A DNA stretch of 64,000 bases from Fasciola hepatica (lineage: Eukaryota; Platyhelminthes; Trematoda; Plagiorchiida; Fasciolidae): NCBI GenBank assembly GCA_948099385.1, contig CANUEZ040000002.1, positions 1,921,001 to 1,985,000 of the forward strand, in the 5' to 3' direction. This document shows, piece by piece, positions 22,300 through 34,475 of this stretch. The notes under the pieces are model-generated. The model was not told the origin of the DNA and made no database searches. It saw only the letters and a program-made list of their open reading frames with translations. The stretch's first letter is position 1. Each line of letters starts with the position of its first letter. A program made the position numbers and the translations under genes.

Positions 22300-22990
22300 T
22301 GAAGAAACTGAACAGAATTGGATCTATCTTTTCATCAAGTGCTGTATTGACTTATTCATTGCACAACCTGCACGATGTTTTGCTTTACCGACCTATTTCT
22401 ATCCAACCAAACTTTAACTCTTTTCTGAGAACTGGTGCAATATTCTGAGTGTTTCATCTCGTCCAGGCCTACATCTCAGTACATTCAAAAATGGGTCGAG
22501 TGTACTTTATCTATCCTCGTTCTTCCTACCCCAAAGACCGATCGACCATCAACCCCTCCCACGTTTCCAGAACTGACTCAGTAAAATATTTGTGTGTTAC
22601 CATCAACACCAGTTTGTATTTGTCTTTCCGCAGTCTGAACTGCGTAAAATAACTATGTGGAGTGTGGTTTCGAATTCGTAGACTAAGACGGTTTGGTCCC
22701 GGGAAATGTCTTTTTTTTCTTTCGTCCATCAACGTGTTCTCCCGGTCTTACTTTACTGCTCTCTCGTAGTCGTTCGTGGTCTGCTTAAAAAGAAATTTAT
22801 CTCAATACTTCGCGGTTTGGCTATTATCAGTCATGTTCATTTGGTTCCCATAGGATCTGTAGAGTGTGGGATTTACACATTCAACGTTACTGGTACATTC
22901 ACTCCCACCCCCACTGTATTGTACGTATACTGACATGTCTTACACACGCGGTTGACAAAACTAAATGAAATGCTCGCATCTCTCAAGTTC
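22300..22990 (+). pseudogene. LINE-B C-terminal and 3' part (right part of interrupted copy)
   Basis: Bases 22370-22520 align with the LINE-B copy at about 44410-44570 (landmarks TCCAACCAAACTTTAACTC, TATTCTGAGTGTTTC and CATCTCAGTACATTC). The remaining C-terminal region includes HVSRTDSVKYLCVTINTSL. The 3' stretch 22915-22990 matches 35836-35928. The RT core between this piece and 19095-19360 is absent. Degenerate, with no product. Confidence 0.7.
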
Positions 22991-22999
22991 TGTTGTCGA

Positions 23000-23980
23000 T
23001 GGCGTCTGTGTGTATTCGGTGATCCAGAATTCCCCAAAAGGTCCTCCAGCGTGTTTAGATCGCGGCCGCTAAATGGACTGTGATCCTACGGAACAGCAAC
23101 AAAATTCTGGTTGCTTGAGAATTATAAACGTGAATAAATATGAACGTTGCTGATGCATGGGTTCTTTGTTTTGGTTCGGTTGAACCATCCACCCCGATCA
23201 GGACTGAAGTAGAACTTGTGGTGTTGAAGTTAGACAAAGCAATCAGCGTTTTCTTCGTGTGAAAATATTTTAGGGTGTCTAGTACGTTTTTGCTGGAGTT
23301 CTGTATCTTGTTTTCAAATATCGCCGTATTAAATCACCTGTCCTGGTATACCTTCTAGCAATTTTAACTGCATAGTTCTTGACGTAATATTGACATCCTC
23401 CATTTCGTGAACTCAGTTAGTTTTTTCCGGTGGAACATGGTTGCCGAAATGGCAATGAGCTCAAGATTCTCCAAGGTTACTGTGATTGAGGTCATTGAAT
23501 GTGTTTTGCCAGTTGCTTTCAGTCGGAGGCGTCCAACACAAAACCTTCTACGAGCTTGTGTTGGCGGCCTGTAGCAATCATTAAAACGATCTTATTTCGA
23601 ATTTGTCGTGGTTGTGCCGATGTGACCAAGGCGTTATTACCTCGGTATCTTGTGCAAGGCATACGGAGAAGGCGTATCAAGATTCTCAAACAGAATGGCC
23701 GTGGGACGCGATTTAAGATCTGACCCACCCTTATATGGGGAGGTTGAACACAGTGTTACAAGTAATTTTCCTATTTATCCACATCTTGCTTACTCCAACA
23801 CAAAAATTTTGACTGGAATCCAGTGGTCTAATTCAGAATGGGATCTATCAGTATCTGGCGGGAGACGAAGTTCTTAGAAGAATTTAAAGCGTGCAAATGC
23901 TTAAAATAAATGGGGATGGGTGAGTGTTGGAAACGTCCATGTATGTATTCATTATATATGGAATACAAGTAACATCAATC
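23000..23980. other. Unassigned intron DNA
   Basis: A short segment near 23725-23760 (GGGAGGTTGAACACAGTGTTA) resembles 56138-56165, hinting at a further dispersed repeat. Nothing else is recognised. Confidence 0.3.
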
Positions 23981-23981
23981 A

Positions 23982-23984
<3 letters not shown>

Positions 23985-24033
<49 letters not shown>
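23985..24033. repeat. (TA)n microsatellite
   Basis: This is a pure TA tract of about 49 bases in otherwise unremarkable intron sequence. Confidence 0.97.
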
Positions 24034-24037
<4 letters not shown>

Positions 24038-24519
24038 GATGCTTTGTGCAACGCCTTTACTGAACAGTCAACCAGCCAATCACATTACGAACTGGTTGCG
24101 CAAGAATGTTCCTAATATTTGTATCGGGCTACTTACAATTGATGGAATGTTCCTATTATGCACGAGGCTATAGCACAGGCTAAGTGAACAGGTATTCTCA
24201 TATTGGAATAGTTTGACGCGACCTCATCTCCATACGTCTCACAAAGAGGGACAGAATGAATGACATTACCTGTCCGGGCCCCAGTGCTGTTCTCGGATGT
24301 TGTTCTGATGTGAATCTGGTCACAATGGCATCTGTGTGGGGATACGTTGCATATGATGATCTGAATCATCGACTGACTTATTCTCCAACGACTGAAATCA
24401 TGAGCTGCCTCGGGAGTATAACTTATTCCTTAGACTAATATATCTCAATGACAATCTGACATTTCTCAATTTGAAAAGCATTGATAGTCTCTTTTTTATT
24501 ACATTTTGCATGAAAGCGA

Positions 24520-24640
24520 TGGAAAGGTTACATACGCCGTAGCCACACAGGCCCAGTGCATTATCAGGGATAACCGGCAACTACACCGTGAGACTTACAG
24601 TGGAGAACCATATAAGGCCCCAAAAGGTCTCACTTTCGTT
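24520..24640 (-). mobile_element. SINE family 1, body-only copy d
   Basis: On the minus strand this reads as the family-1 body: GCCTTATATGGTTCTCCACT, then GGTTATCCCTGATAATGC and GGGCCTGTGTGGCTACGGCG. The tRNA-like head is missing. It is the same family as 15660-15890, 17905-18110 and 34805-35075. Confidence 0.75.
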
Positions 24641-24649
24641 GTCCGATAT

Positions 24650-26290
24650 TGCAGCAGGAACTATCAAAGAATCTAGAATGCATCAGGGTTTCTGCAGCAC
24701 CTTTGAATCACGAATGACAAGATGTCGGCTGACGATTTGGAAACCGGATTCTATCCAAACAACACTTTGGTTCCGCTGTGCAGATTGGTGAACCTTTTTA
24801 AGTGTCATCCCCTTTTGGGCTTCTTTCAGAATGGAGACGACTTCTAAAAATCGGGATCCTAAAGCCAAGTGGTCGTCGCGCTCATTTGAAACAGTTTAGT
24901 CCGTCTGAAGTGGAAGCAGGTCGGTACAAGCATAAGATATCGGCTCGGAACTGAACCGCAGAAATCCACATGTGCATAACGCAGTGGGACGTTGCTTTTA
25001 GTTCATGGTTTTAGTATTTTGATCTCGACTTTGTTTTTTTCAAGCAAGCATCACAGTCCTTGGCTCCTGCACAAGTTTCCGTCAAAATATTTGTCCAGCT
25101 AAGGGAATATCGTCTTCACGCCTAAACGACTTTGTAAAAACCTATCAGAACTCTCTAACAAAGTGGAGGAGGCGTGACTGGTAGCTCATTATAAAGTAGT
25201 AAGCTATAAGGTTGTACGCAGATATTTTCTCGGTGCACGAAAAACTGAGAGTACTTTATTTTTACATCGTGCTGCCAGACCTTCTTAAGAGATTTCATCG
25301 TTGAACAGTGCTATCCCACACATTTTGGTAGTTAGATTCGCGAAGCAGGGCCAGCTGATGATATACAATTACACTGTTCACCCGCCGAAACCCGCGAATA
25401 TTTATGCAAGAAATCAGCACACGAAATCGACTTGCCAAGGTGATGTAGAATGTTACAGTTAAATGCGGTCAGAGCCATTCTCCATCATGGTAGCTGTAGG
25501 ATTGGCGAACGGACTTGTTGGGGTCGAACACAAATAGAAATGCTTGGGAGCTCGTACCGACCGTGAAATCATTCTTCGAACTGTACGAAGTTTCTTATTT
25601 TATTCGGAACTTTAAAAATGTTCAGGAAGTATTCCTATTTGGTAGTTGGGATCATACTACGACTGGTCTCGAATCCAGCGCATCAATCTCTCTCGCTCTC
25701 GTGAACTTCAGCGACTCCACTGTGCTCAGCCTCCCGACATCCATCACCCAGTGAAATGGGGACCGGCGATGGCGCAACTCGAACTCAGTCCTATTGCAAC
25801 CGAGACACAACAACTTCGGTAACTATGGGCGATGATCAATTATCCTACAGTAAAGAGTACGTCAGCCGGCCCACCTTCCATGCAAGAAGAAACAAGCGAC
25901 ACAGATGAAATCACACCGCGGTCGGGGTTTGATAACAATGAAACGGGATTGGTAGTTGTAGTTTAAGAACTATAATCATTACAGAATTCATCAGTCTTGG
26001 CGATGGATTGACTACTCAATAATCTGACGGACTAAGGGGCTTCCACTGATAGGGACAATTTACTGAGTGTCACATGTAACGACACTGGCACAATTCCTCT
26101 CTACGTTTTAAATATCACCTATCAGACAATCCTTTCTTTGTGGTGACCTGTCCCGAAGCTCTGCGAGACCAAGGATTTTTGCGGAATCTCTGCACCTTCT
26201 CGAAAATCGCACGTATAATGGACTGAAAGCAGGCCTTCATAGAGAACGTGGAACATGAAGTTCGCAACGTGAATTACCGAAAGAACGTGC
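24650..26290. other. No recognisable feature
   Basis: The sequence here supports no gene, RNA or named repeat. Confidence 0.35.
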
Positions 26291-26299
26291 TGCCGCTAT

Positions 26300-27830
26300 G
26301 ATATATTTCAACAAGCTGTCTCATATCATCCGAGTCAGAGGCAGGAAACCGCTAGATGAATGAGAAGATAAGTAAAGCAGACGGCTCGACAACTGACGAT
26401 CAGCAGTGGCGTTTCAAGTGCTGAGAGGAGCACTTCAAAACACACCCTAGTTGCCCCTTAGTGACAGCCTCTCCAGTAGCTCTTCCAGCACATGTTACAC
26501 AGGCTGTTTCGAAAAATATACATACTAAGGTGAAAATCCATAAGGCAATCCAACTATCAGGACGTCAAATAGCCAGGGGCTCCGACACTCTTCCCACAGC
26601 TTGATCCCAAGTGTTTGGAGTTCAGAAGTGATCCCCTTGAGGGGATCGATTTTTGTCTCTATCTTCAAGAGAGGCACATGTAGTGACCGCTCCACCCATA
26701 AGGATAGTAGCCTTGCCTCAATAGTGTTGGCGCAGTTTATCTCTTATACTTCAAAGGCTGTAACAAACGCGTGAAAACAGGCTCGCGAGAAGCAGACTGA
26801 GTTTCTTGGCAGTCGTGGATGCATCAACCAAATCTCTACCCACAGAGGGCTTCTGGAGCACCATCATATCTTCCAAAGACCAACAATCATAGCGTTCCTA
26901 GGAATCAGTACGACCTTCGAATCTGTCGATAGGACTGCTGTGTGGGAATTTTTGTTGAAAAACGGAGTACCTGACAGGCATAAGTCGTTCCTGGAAGATT
27001 TGTACCTCCATACCACAGGTCACTTAAGGCATACGGCCAACTTTCATCCCTTTTTGTAGTCCCCAGCGGAATGAGACAAGGTTGCCTTATATCCCCATTT
27101 TTTCAACTTTATCGTTGAGGATATATTACAGAACGCTTTGTCTGGATTTCAAAAGGGTGTAGTTGAGTTCTTCCCAGGGAATTGAATTTTTGACTTGGAA
27201 CATGCTGATGATATCACCTTGTTGAGTGACATTTAACAGGAAATTCAACACGCTCTGAACCACTAGGCGATTGAGTTAGTCAGTAGTTTGATTTATTTCG
27301 GGAGCTTGCTTACAGAGGTGGTGTTACATAGAAGATCAAATAACTAATAGCAAGAGGTGGAACAGCCCTAGCTAACCTACGGCACTTGTCAAACCGCGGT
27401 AATGTTTGACTTTCCTTCAAGAAGATGACGAAAAACGCCATGGTTTGTAACACTGTATCTCAAGGTTGCTAGACCTGGCCTCTCCGTGTTAATGATTCGC
27501 GATGACTTGCCGTACTCGACAGCCAACCTCTCCGAAGTACCATTCATTTCTGGCGTGTAACGACGAAGGCCATCATCGTGTTTTCAGTACGGATATTTAT
27601 GCTCCGACCGAAATGATCATTCTACGTAGCCTCCGGTGACCTGGAGATATTTTGTCCGTACCTAACCATGGTCTACCTTTCAGTGCTCTATTCGCGCTTG
27701 ATGGGCTGGGCTGGAAGTACGAAGTATGGAGAAGCTGGCATCAGTACTGGCCTTGGTTAGACCTTTCCCGTTTTTCTGGTTAGGGCTAAGGGGATGGGGA
27801 CCTTCGTAGATTAAAGACGTTGAAGAGTCC
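26300..27830 (+). pseudogene. LINE-A-type retrotransposon, decayed linker, RT and C-terminal region
   Basis: Across several frames the plus strand spells LINE-A landmarks in order. These are the linker (DGSTTDDQQWRF near 26390), RT regions (GCINQISTHRGLLEHHHIF near 26820, ESVDRTAVWEFLLKNGVPD near 26920, GMRQGCLISPF near 27070, LEHADDITLLSD near 27200) and the C-terminal region (TALANLRHLSNRG near 27362, TWPLRVND near 27475). Many stops and frameshifts are present, and motif C retains ADD. Its decay looks greater than in the copy at 19360-22190, suggesting an older insertion. The right end is approximate. Confidence 0.8.
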
Positions 27831-27844
27831 ACTTAGGTCGCGAT

Positions 27845-28700
27845 TCTTGGCTTATAGACCTCGAACTCGCCGACGACACTATCACTCTAGGAGAGAATGC
27901 CGGAACTCTAAAGCCAGTTCTCAATCGTATTGTGTGTGAAGCTATGGCTACTACTCTGGAGAGAAACAACAACAACGAAATTCTTCACTACTTCACAGGG
28001 CTCAACACACATCATACACGTCAGTGGCAAAACTCTGGAACAGGTACAACACTTAAAGTATCTAGGTTCTACTATCCAGCCAAACGGCGAGGTCAAAGAC
28101 AAGGTTGAACTTCATGTAAACTGTGGAAGGACAGCGTTCCTGAAACTTCGCAAATCATTTTGGTCTCACAGACAAATAAGCCCCCACACAAAAATGTGCA
28201 CACACCGAGCCGCCAATTGCCCAGTTCTTATGTACGCGTGCGGAACGTGGCCGTTGAGAGCAGACGATAAAAAGAGGTTGGGACGTTTTGACCACTGGTG
28301 CTCCGCTACATGACCAAAATCAAGTGTTATGATCGCGTCTAAAACTCCACCGTGCGTCAACGCTGTGAAAATGTGAAATGAATTTCTTCGTTCCTTCAAC
28401 GACATCGTCTACGGTGATTCAGCCGTGTCCTTCGACGACTCGAAACGGAACCCGCTAAGAGGAGCCTACGGCCTTCACCCTGCTCAGACTGCAAATGGCA
28501 TCTTGGTAGCCAACCGAAGACATGGGTCAGCACTATTACGGAAGACATGGATTACCTAGGCCTTCAGTTCATCCTTTGCGTACGGGAACTGCTGTAGCAA
28601 CCGGGTTTTACGCTGCGCAGATCTTGCCGCAGACCGGAACGCGTGGACTTCTACTATTAAAGAGGGACATCCAGGAAGCCGATTTATCCTCTCGCAGGAA
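27845..28700 (+). pseudogene. Third LINE (LINE-C), RT thumb and C-terminal domain
   Basis: The longest open piece (27930-28313) encodes LEQVQHLKYLGSTIQPNGEV, then TAFLKLRKSFWSHRQISPHT and PVLMYACGTWPLRADDKKRL. This is the typical region after RT motif C. It is preceded by LELADDTITLGENAG (motif C with ADD) near 27865. It is followed in a shifted frame by PKTWVSTITEDMDYLGLQF near 28515 and RPERVDFYY near 28633. The order agrees with the C-terminal half of RTE-like or related LINEs; the clade is my inference. It lies directly downstream of a LINE-A fossil. Confidence 0.78.
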
Positions 28701-28749
28701 GTAGCCACATCAAAGTAAAAAAATAAAGTAAGTTGAGGAATATACCTCA

Positions 28750-30130
28750 GAATCGCAGTCAGTGACGCGAGTGCATTTTGGAAAGTCTGCTGAATTCTTG
28801 TGTCCTACAATACACAAAAACCCGTACAAATAAGGGAACCCACAAAAAGAAGCATCAAGAAATTCACAATAAAAAACCAAAACTTTACATCACATCATGT
28901 CATTTTTCAGTTGATTATTGTATTCTGCTCTACTTCCCCTCTTTTGCAATGGTTTTTGTTGCTCTGGTACCATACTTGGTTTCAATCCGTTTATATATAT
29001 ATATATATATACATTATATATATAAACGTAGAAACGAGTGCTATGTGTCAGAACCAGACGAGATTTAGAGTGTATGGTGGCTTGTGAAACAGAAGAGATA
29101 TAATGTCAATAGAACGACATTGTTGATGGAAAGTCATTACTATCCGACACCTTGGATACCGTGGTTGGCCGAAATGTCGGGCAGTTAAACTTTCCACTGA
29201 AAACGAGGTGTTATTGTAGACTCGAGTTTTTCGATTCTGTGCTTGAGAATTTGAAGATCCTGGGAAAGAGAAAGTGCGTCGAAGGAGAATCGTTTCCACA
29301 CTTCCTCAGCTTTCCGAGAGAATGAAGAGCTAGCACCAACCGTGTGCGTGATCCCGCTATTGTCTGTCGATGTGTAACAACACTCAACACTCAACACAAG
29401 GCACGACAACCGAACATGATTTTTGGAAAACAGTGGAACACACGAATCTCTAATGGGCTAGACTTGCTATTGAACCAGGTAACTGCGATGCTGTCACTGA
29501 AAGCCTCAATTAGGTTTGTACACAACTGTGAGATCTTCACCTGGAGATCGTGCGTCCATTGCAAAATGATCAAGTGACTAACTAAGAAAAATCCAATTAT
29601 CTTATTTTTATTATTGGCAATAGTAATACAGTTCAGTTTGTTATTAGGAATGCCATCAAATGATCAGATCACCGTCAGAATGTCACATGCGACGAAGCAT
29701 ATGGAGCTCGGAGGTCTCATCTCATTACCGAGGAATCTACATTTTCAATAGGCGACACATTTATTCATTCATGAAACAGACTTTGAACATTGGTGGGAAG
29801 GTACCGATGAAATTTGTACAAAAAATGACTCTTTAATCAGCCTATTTATTCCGAATGCTAATTGACAGCTTATGACAAACGGGATTTTCGATTTGAATGG
29901 TGTCACGTGAATTATTACCCAATTTAATCCCCAAGTCCGGAAAAAGGTTAATCAATCAACGAGACATGTTTCTCATAGCATGGACTGAGAACTAATGAAG
30001 ATCAACTGAGACCAATTCCAATGCATTTATGAAGAAAGTAATTTCCATTTTCTCTATTCATCTTTCACTTTTCCCATAATTATCCAATTTGTATACACAG
30101 ATCGCTCCCCTCGAAATGAAGTACATTGAT
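28750..30130. other. Unassigned DNA with a short (TA)n tract
   Basis: A TA tract interrupted by a few bases lies at about 28990-29026. Bases 29140-29180 (GGATACCGTGGTTGGCCGAA) weakly recall the foldback family. No gene is supported. Confidence 0.35.
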
Positions 30131-30136
30131 CAGTAT

Positions 30137-30840
30137 ATCGGACCCGAACGAGATTCGGTATGTGTCGAAAAAACGATACGCCATGTGGTGTACTAAACGG
30201 GAAGATATTGTAACGGGGAATACTGGAGCAAGACAACGGCATGAATATCAAGGCGAACGGACGAACCAAACGAGGGCCATAGGCAAAAGAACAGACGGTG
30301 AATATGTCGAAGGCATCCGGAAGCAGACAAAAGGAGGCATACGGACTACCAGAGGGGAAGCAGTGGGATTTCCGGCAACCAGAAAGATAGCCCAGGTGAG
30401 GGGCCGCCGATCAAGCCATCAACTAAGACAATCGAACCAACCAAATAGAAATGATGCCCAAGAGAAACAAGCTATCGACCACGGGCAACTGGCCAAAACG
30501 CAGCCGAAGCATTCAAGCAGCCGCAAGAGCAATGTTGGTGCCGCACAGTCTAGAAAAGGGCCTATATAAACGATTGTATGTGGTTCATGGACTTGACTTG
30601 TTTGGCCGCTGGAATACAAGTATCCTACCCCGTTTTGTTGTCCTTGTTACAATATAACATCAATTATACGGCGTTGTCGGTGGGAAACTATGAGCTGACT
30701 TTTCGGTTACCGTGGATAACCCTTCTTAGGGCATTTTCGCAATCAACTTTTTGCTTGCAAAACGGCCTTGAGAAAGATTACTCACGGTAACCGAAATTTT
30801 GGCTCATAATTTTCCACCGACAACGCCGTGTAACTGACGT
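30137..30840 (+). repeat. Foldback repeat, copy interrupted by a solo LTR
   Basis: The leader (30140-30208, GAGATTCGGTATGTGTCGAA) corresponds to the leader at 4905-5000. The hairpin half (30652-30840) has arms 30669-30720 (CGGCGTTGTCGGTGG) and 30777-30828 (CCACCGACAACGCCG), like the hairpin at 5004-5116. The two parts are separated exactly by the solo LTR at 30209-30651. Confidence 0.75.
30209..30651 (+). mobile_element. Solo LTR with 4-bp target-site duplication
   Basis: The 443-base segment starts TGTAAC and ends GTTACA, giving a 6-base terminal inverted repeat with the usual TG...CA ends. It is flanked by ATAT on both sides. A TATA-like CCTATATAAACG at about 30561 suits an LTR promoter of U3. 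No second LTR or pol sequence is nearby, so it is probably a solo LTR left by recombination. A 147-codon open frame at 30126-30569 crosses the LTR boundary and is not a gene. Confidence 0.75.
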
Positions 30841-30959
30841 TATGTCTTCTCGTTTAAGTTCAATGATACTGCTAAGGCCCGCCGTTAATTATGATTCATC
30901 AAGCAATTTCGACGCTCAAGTCATCACCGAAAACCACGGATACACTTTATAGCTGATCC

Positions 30960-31065
30960 ATCCATGTTAGGATTCATCAGCAATGCACATCCACCAAGCC
31001 CCCACGGGGACTCGAACCCGGGCAAACGACTGTGAGTTGACTACCCAACCACTGCGATATCCGCC
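30960..31065 (-). mobile_element. SINE family 3 (tRNA-derived head), possibly with degenerate hammerhead-like core
   Basis: On the minus strand a tRNA-like head begins GGCGGATATCGCAGTGG (A-box region) and has B box GGTTCGAGTCC (31018-31008), ending in CCGTGGGGG. Just beyond it are CTGATGA (30980-30974) and a potential four-pair stem ATCC/GGAT with loop TAACAT. That layout resembles the start of a hammerhead core, but the GAAA that should follow is absent. The head identity is good; the ribozyme reading is speculative. Confidence 0.65.
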
Positions 31066-31497
31066 TTGGCTCTCTTGATCTCTCACTAGGATAGTACTCC
31101 CATAGATTTCATGGATGAGCTGACCGTTGATACTGCATGATAAATAATATTATATGAATATAATATATTGTTTCTAAACCATCGTGTGTTTTGTAACCCA
31201 ACTCGCATTGCAAACTCCATTGTAATTATGCTCAAGCGTTCATTCTTAGCCTTAGTCGTGTCTACCCCATGTCAACGGCTTTATGTTAACGGTACTTCGA
31301 CCCCTAATTGAACAAACCTGTCGACCCAATAATCGTTCAAATATCACAAACTGGTCCATTATGATTATCATAGGACCATAATCTCTCGACTTCTGAGCTT
31401 TGCATTTAAGTCGAAAGCGTCTCAGCATCAGCAGAAAAGACACAAACCAACTGAAGCTAAGAGTATCATGAGGTCAAAGTAAAACCGCTGTTTTATT

Positions 31498-32250
31498 TCA
31501 TTCCATTCTAGTGTCCTTCAGTTTATCCAGAAATTGCCTGCAGTCTACTGTAGAGTGGTCCAGTTCATCCACGGAGGTCGGTTCCAGGCGTTTCATCAAT
31601 AATTTAGTCAATAAGATCATCGAGCTCCAGGATGAATGAAAGATGGATCTTGATGGAATGTCCTCTTTGTTTATCTCCAGAAATCTACAGAATGGTGTCC
31701 AATTTAGGGCATCAGCTCTGATTCTCCCGCGTTTCCTTTTAGATTTCTTCTACGGATCCTGTAGCTTTTTTCAGGGTTTTGTTCGTTTTTTCCAGATTTG
31801 TAGTTGAATCCCTGTCAAGTAGATGTTGGCATCACTCATTAGTTTCTGAATGGAACATAAAGGATCTTTGAATAGTGAATTTGTCTCAATTTGAATTTCG
31901 TTTCTCCCCGGGAACTCGGATGACTTGAATGCGTGTTCCAGTTCGGCTAGATGGATTCTTTTCGTGGCATTCATTTTTGAGGATATCCTGATCTTCTACT
32001 GGCAGTGTCAGCGACGATACGTTTTTAACCCGGGATTGGCTAACAGTTTCTTCTCAACCTTTTATCAGTCTGTACAACTTCTAAGCTCATATATCTGTTG
32101 ACTCGAACTTCAGCAGCGCTTGGAATTTGTAGAATATCTTCACTAGCAACCAGTAGTTTACATAAACGTTTTCCCTCTAAAATGCTCATATTACTACGCA
32201 GAAGGTGTATGTGTACCAAACGTCTGTCATTCTGTAGGTATTCATTCATG
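31498..32250 (-). pseudogene. Probable processed pseudogene of an unidentified coiled-coil protein
   Basis: On the minus strand three consecutive open segments in different frames lie end to end without an intron. They are 32249-32040 (EYLQNDRRLVHIHLL), 31974-31771 (HLAELEHAFKSSEFPG, then EIQIETNSLFKDP) and 31749-31498 (KRLEPTSVDELDHSTVDC, then FLDKLKDTRME). The last ends in TGA followed at once by AATAAA (31497-31492). Composition is charged and heptad-like, as in coiled coils. Frameshifts rule out a working gene. Colinearity plus a terminal poly(A) signal points to a retrocopy; no clear poly(A) tail remains. The parent gene was not recognised. Confidence 0.5.
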
Positions 32251-32269
32251 TCTGTGGGTGATTAGTGGG

Positions 32270-34470
32270 TGTCTTGTGGTCTACACTGAATACTGATATA
32301 CTTCGTCTCAAGCATTCGCGCCAAGGAGCAGCATCTGTTCGTGAGTAGTAGCTTGTCAACAGACAACAAATGACTCACAGTACCGAATAGATCTAAGCGG
32401 TGCCTGTCAGAAAACAATCCCAACGATTGTAAATACTCCTGGCATCAACAGTACACACTAATGGTGTTGCCAGTCCACCACTGATGAGACGTGTTATAGC
32501 CAACGAGCTCATCGAAAGATGTCAGTCTGATCTACGAACAATACTACGCGTATTGAAACTCAGTGAGAATCATGGAATCAAATGTCACGGAATGACCAGG
32601 AGCGAATTTATTGTGCTAGTGTCGACATCCCTTTATTCTTCCGCAGTCGATTCTCAAGGTGAAATCCAACGGAGTTAAATCCAAATCATTTCAATGATTT
32701 CGATCAAGTGTGACAAAATGGGGTTCGTGACGAACAACCTCGTTGCAAGACAATAAAAAAACACCGTTAAAAGGACACATTTGAGTGTGCATTACCGATC
32801 AGTAAAAGTCAATGAAATATGTTGTACGCAATGATCCAAATTTTGTTCATATTCGGACCGATTTTCGGCGTCTGATTAAACGAAGAACCAATCCAAATTC
32901 TTTAGCTTAATTCTGTTTTGTCAATCGTCTGCTCCTGTAGAACTGCGCACACTGGCCGCACGACTAGGCGCTGATCAGAACGCGTCCGTGTGCACCACTG
33001 GGTCCGGTTGAACACCGGAGAAACCCATATAATTACACGCGCTTTATGTTTGTTCACACATTGTTCAGTCCAACGACTCGGCACATGTGAGCTAATCGTT
33101 CCGCTTAATTTGCAAAATTCGCAGTGGGCAACCAAGATTGGTGAAATGTCACGTTCTGGCCACAGCGAAAGCGATAGGTCTTAGTCTCTAGGACCCGTCT
33201 TTTGCGATAAATCAGTTCGTGCAAGCACTGAACCCCGCATGCCCTCCCCCCCACTGCTGACCACAGGCCAATTAAACCTACTGTCAATCCTGAGATGGAC
33301 ATGGATAGCGCGTGTGAGACTGGCCCATTCTTCACTTGTTCCACCCCAGCTCACCACCACCATCACCACCAGTTGAAAACAATAAAATTCAATGTGGTGC
33401 CTTGGCACGATTAAAACTCCTTGAAATGAATTTGTTTGCTGCATGGCATTGTTATGCATATGTTGTGTGGAACTATTCGGACAATGGGTTTGGGGCGAAA
33501 CTTTCCCTACGATTTTGCATCCCTTGGAGATGCTAAAGCATCTCTGGATCACATTTGTCCCAGTTGATGATATGGGTTATTTTTGTTCAGCTCCTCATAC
33601 TCAGTCACGATGTTTCTTGAGTTCGCACATTGAATCACTCGACAAAGCCTCGGGCAATTCTGATCAGTGATGAAAAAGATACAAACAAACAAAAAAACAA
33701 AATGAGCTGTTTCAGCATATTTACCGCGCGGATAACATCCGAAATGGGTCAGTTCTTGTCCGGGAGAAGCATTGACTGGCCGACCGATGCACGTCCGGCC
33801 TACCCTGTTGGGGCTTAGCACCAACGCACGATCGGCAGTCAGGTGCGGGAGCAGTCCACAAAGTCGGGTGAAAACCCAACCGACCAAGTGAACCACAGAA
33901 CCAAATAAGCCCGGCGAAGGAAAAAAATCTCTGGATCCATGTTACAGTACTCCTTGATATATTTGCATTTACACTTACACCGCCCCGTTTTCTAGCCACA
34001 AAAAGCAGTTTGCCTACGTAGTGTGGTGACACATTCCAATTTTAAGCTAGAACGCTAATACGATAGAATTTGTGAAGCTGAGTTCGATTGAAAAGGCCAT
34101 GTCTTTGGGAAACAGCAAATAGTCTACAATGGCTGCTACTATCAGGCAACAGGGTTCAAAAGTTCTAATCCTGCTCCTGTTGCAGCAAAGAATGATCATA
34201 TTTCCAAGCGATGTCTGAATCTCTTTTTGGAGAGATAACGTCAGTCCGAGTCCACCTGAGTTCACATCCCAAGGTCTGGCGTGACGAAGTCCATGCGGGA
34301 TACTGTCCTACCGCCTCGAGTTTAGAAGACTGAAGACTGATTATTGAATTCTAAACAAACAGATGCTTGTCCACCTCTTTTTCCAACGAGACAAAAATAT
34401 CTGGTGGTCTTAGATGCACGGAATATAGTATCCCGCAAAAAATGCCCCCAATTTGTCTTGTTATATGTTT
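32270..34470. other. No recognisable feature
   Basis: Several 60-120-codon open frames overlap on both strands at 33100-34030, but none shows a family motif. A CTGATGA-to-GAAA segment at 32481-32517 was considered and rejected as a hammerhead. Confidence 0.35.
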
Positions 34471-34475
34471 TAAAA

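Noticed and set aside
30126..30569. 147-codon ORF rich in Arg, Lys and Gln
   Set aside because: It crosses the boundary of the foldback leader and solo LTR and shows no domain; it is a chance frame.
31008..31018. Functional tRNA gene (also at 15825, 17960, 45109)
   Set aside because: The heads share A and B boxes, but the stems do not form a proper cloverleaf and each is joined to a repeated SINE body.
32481..32517. CTGATGA ... GAAA as a hammerhead ribozyme
   Set aside because: The bases after CTGATGA and before GAAA do not pair to form stem II, and no helix I or III is convincing.
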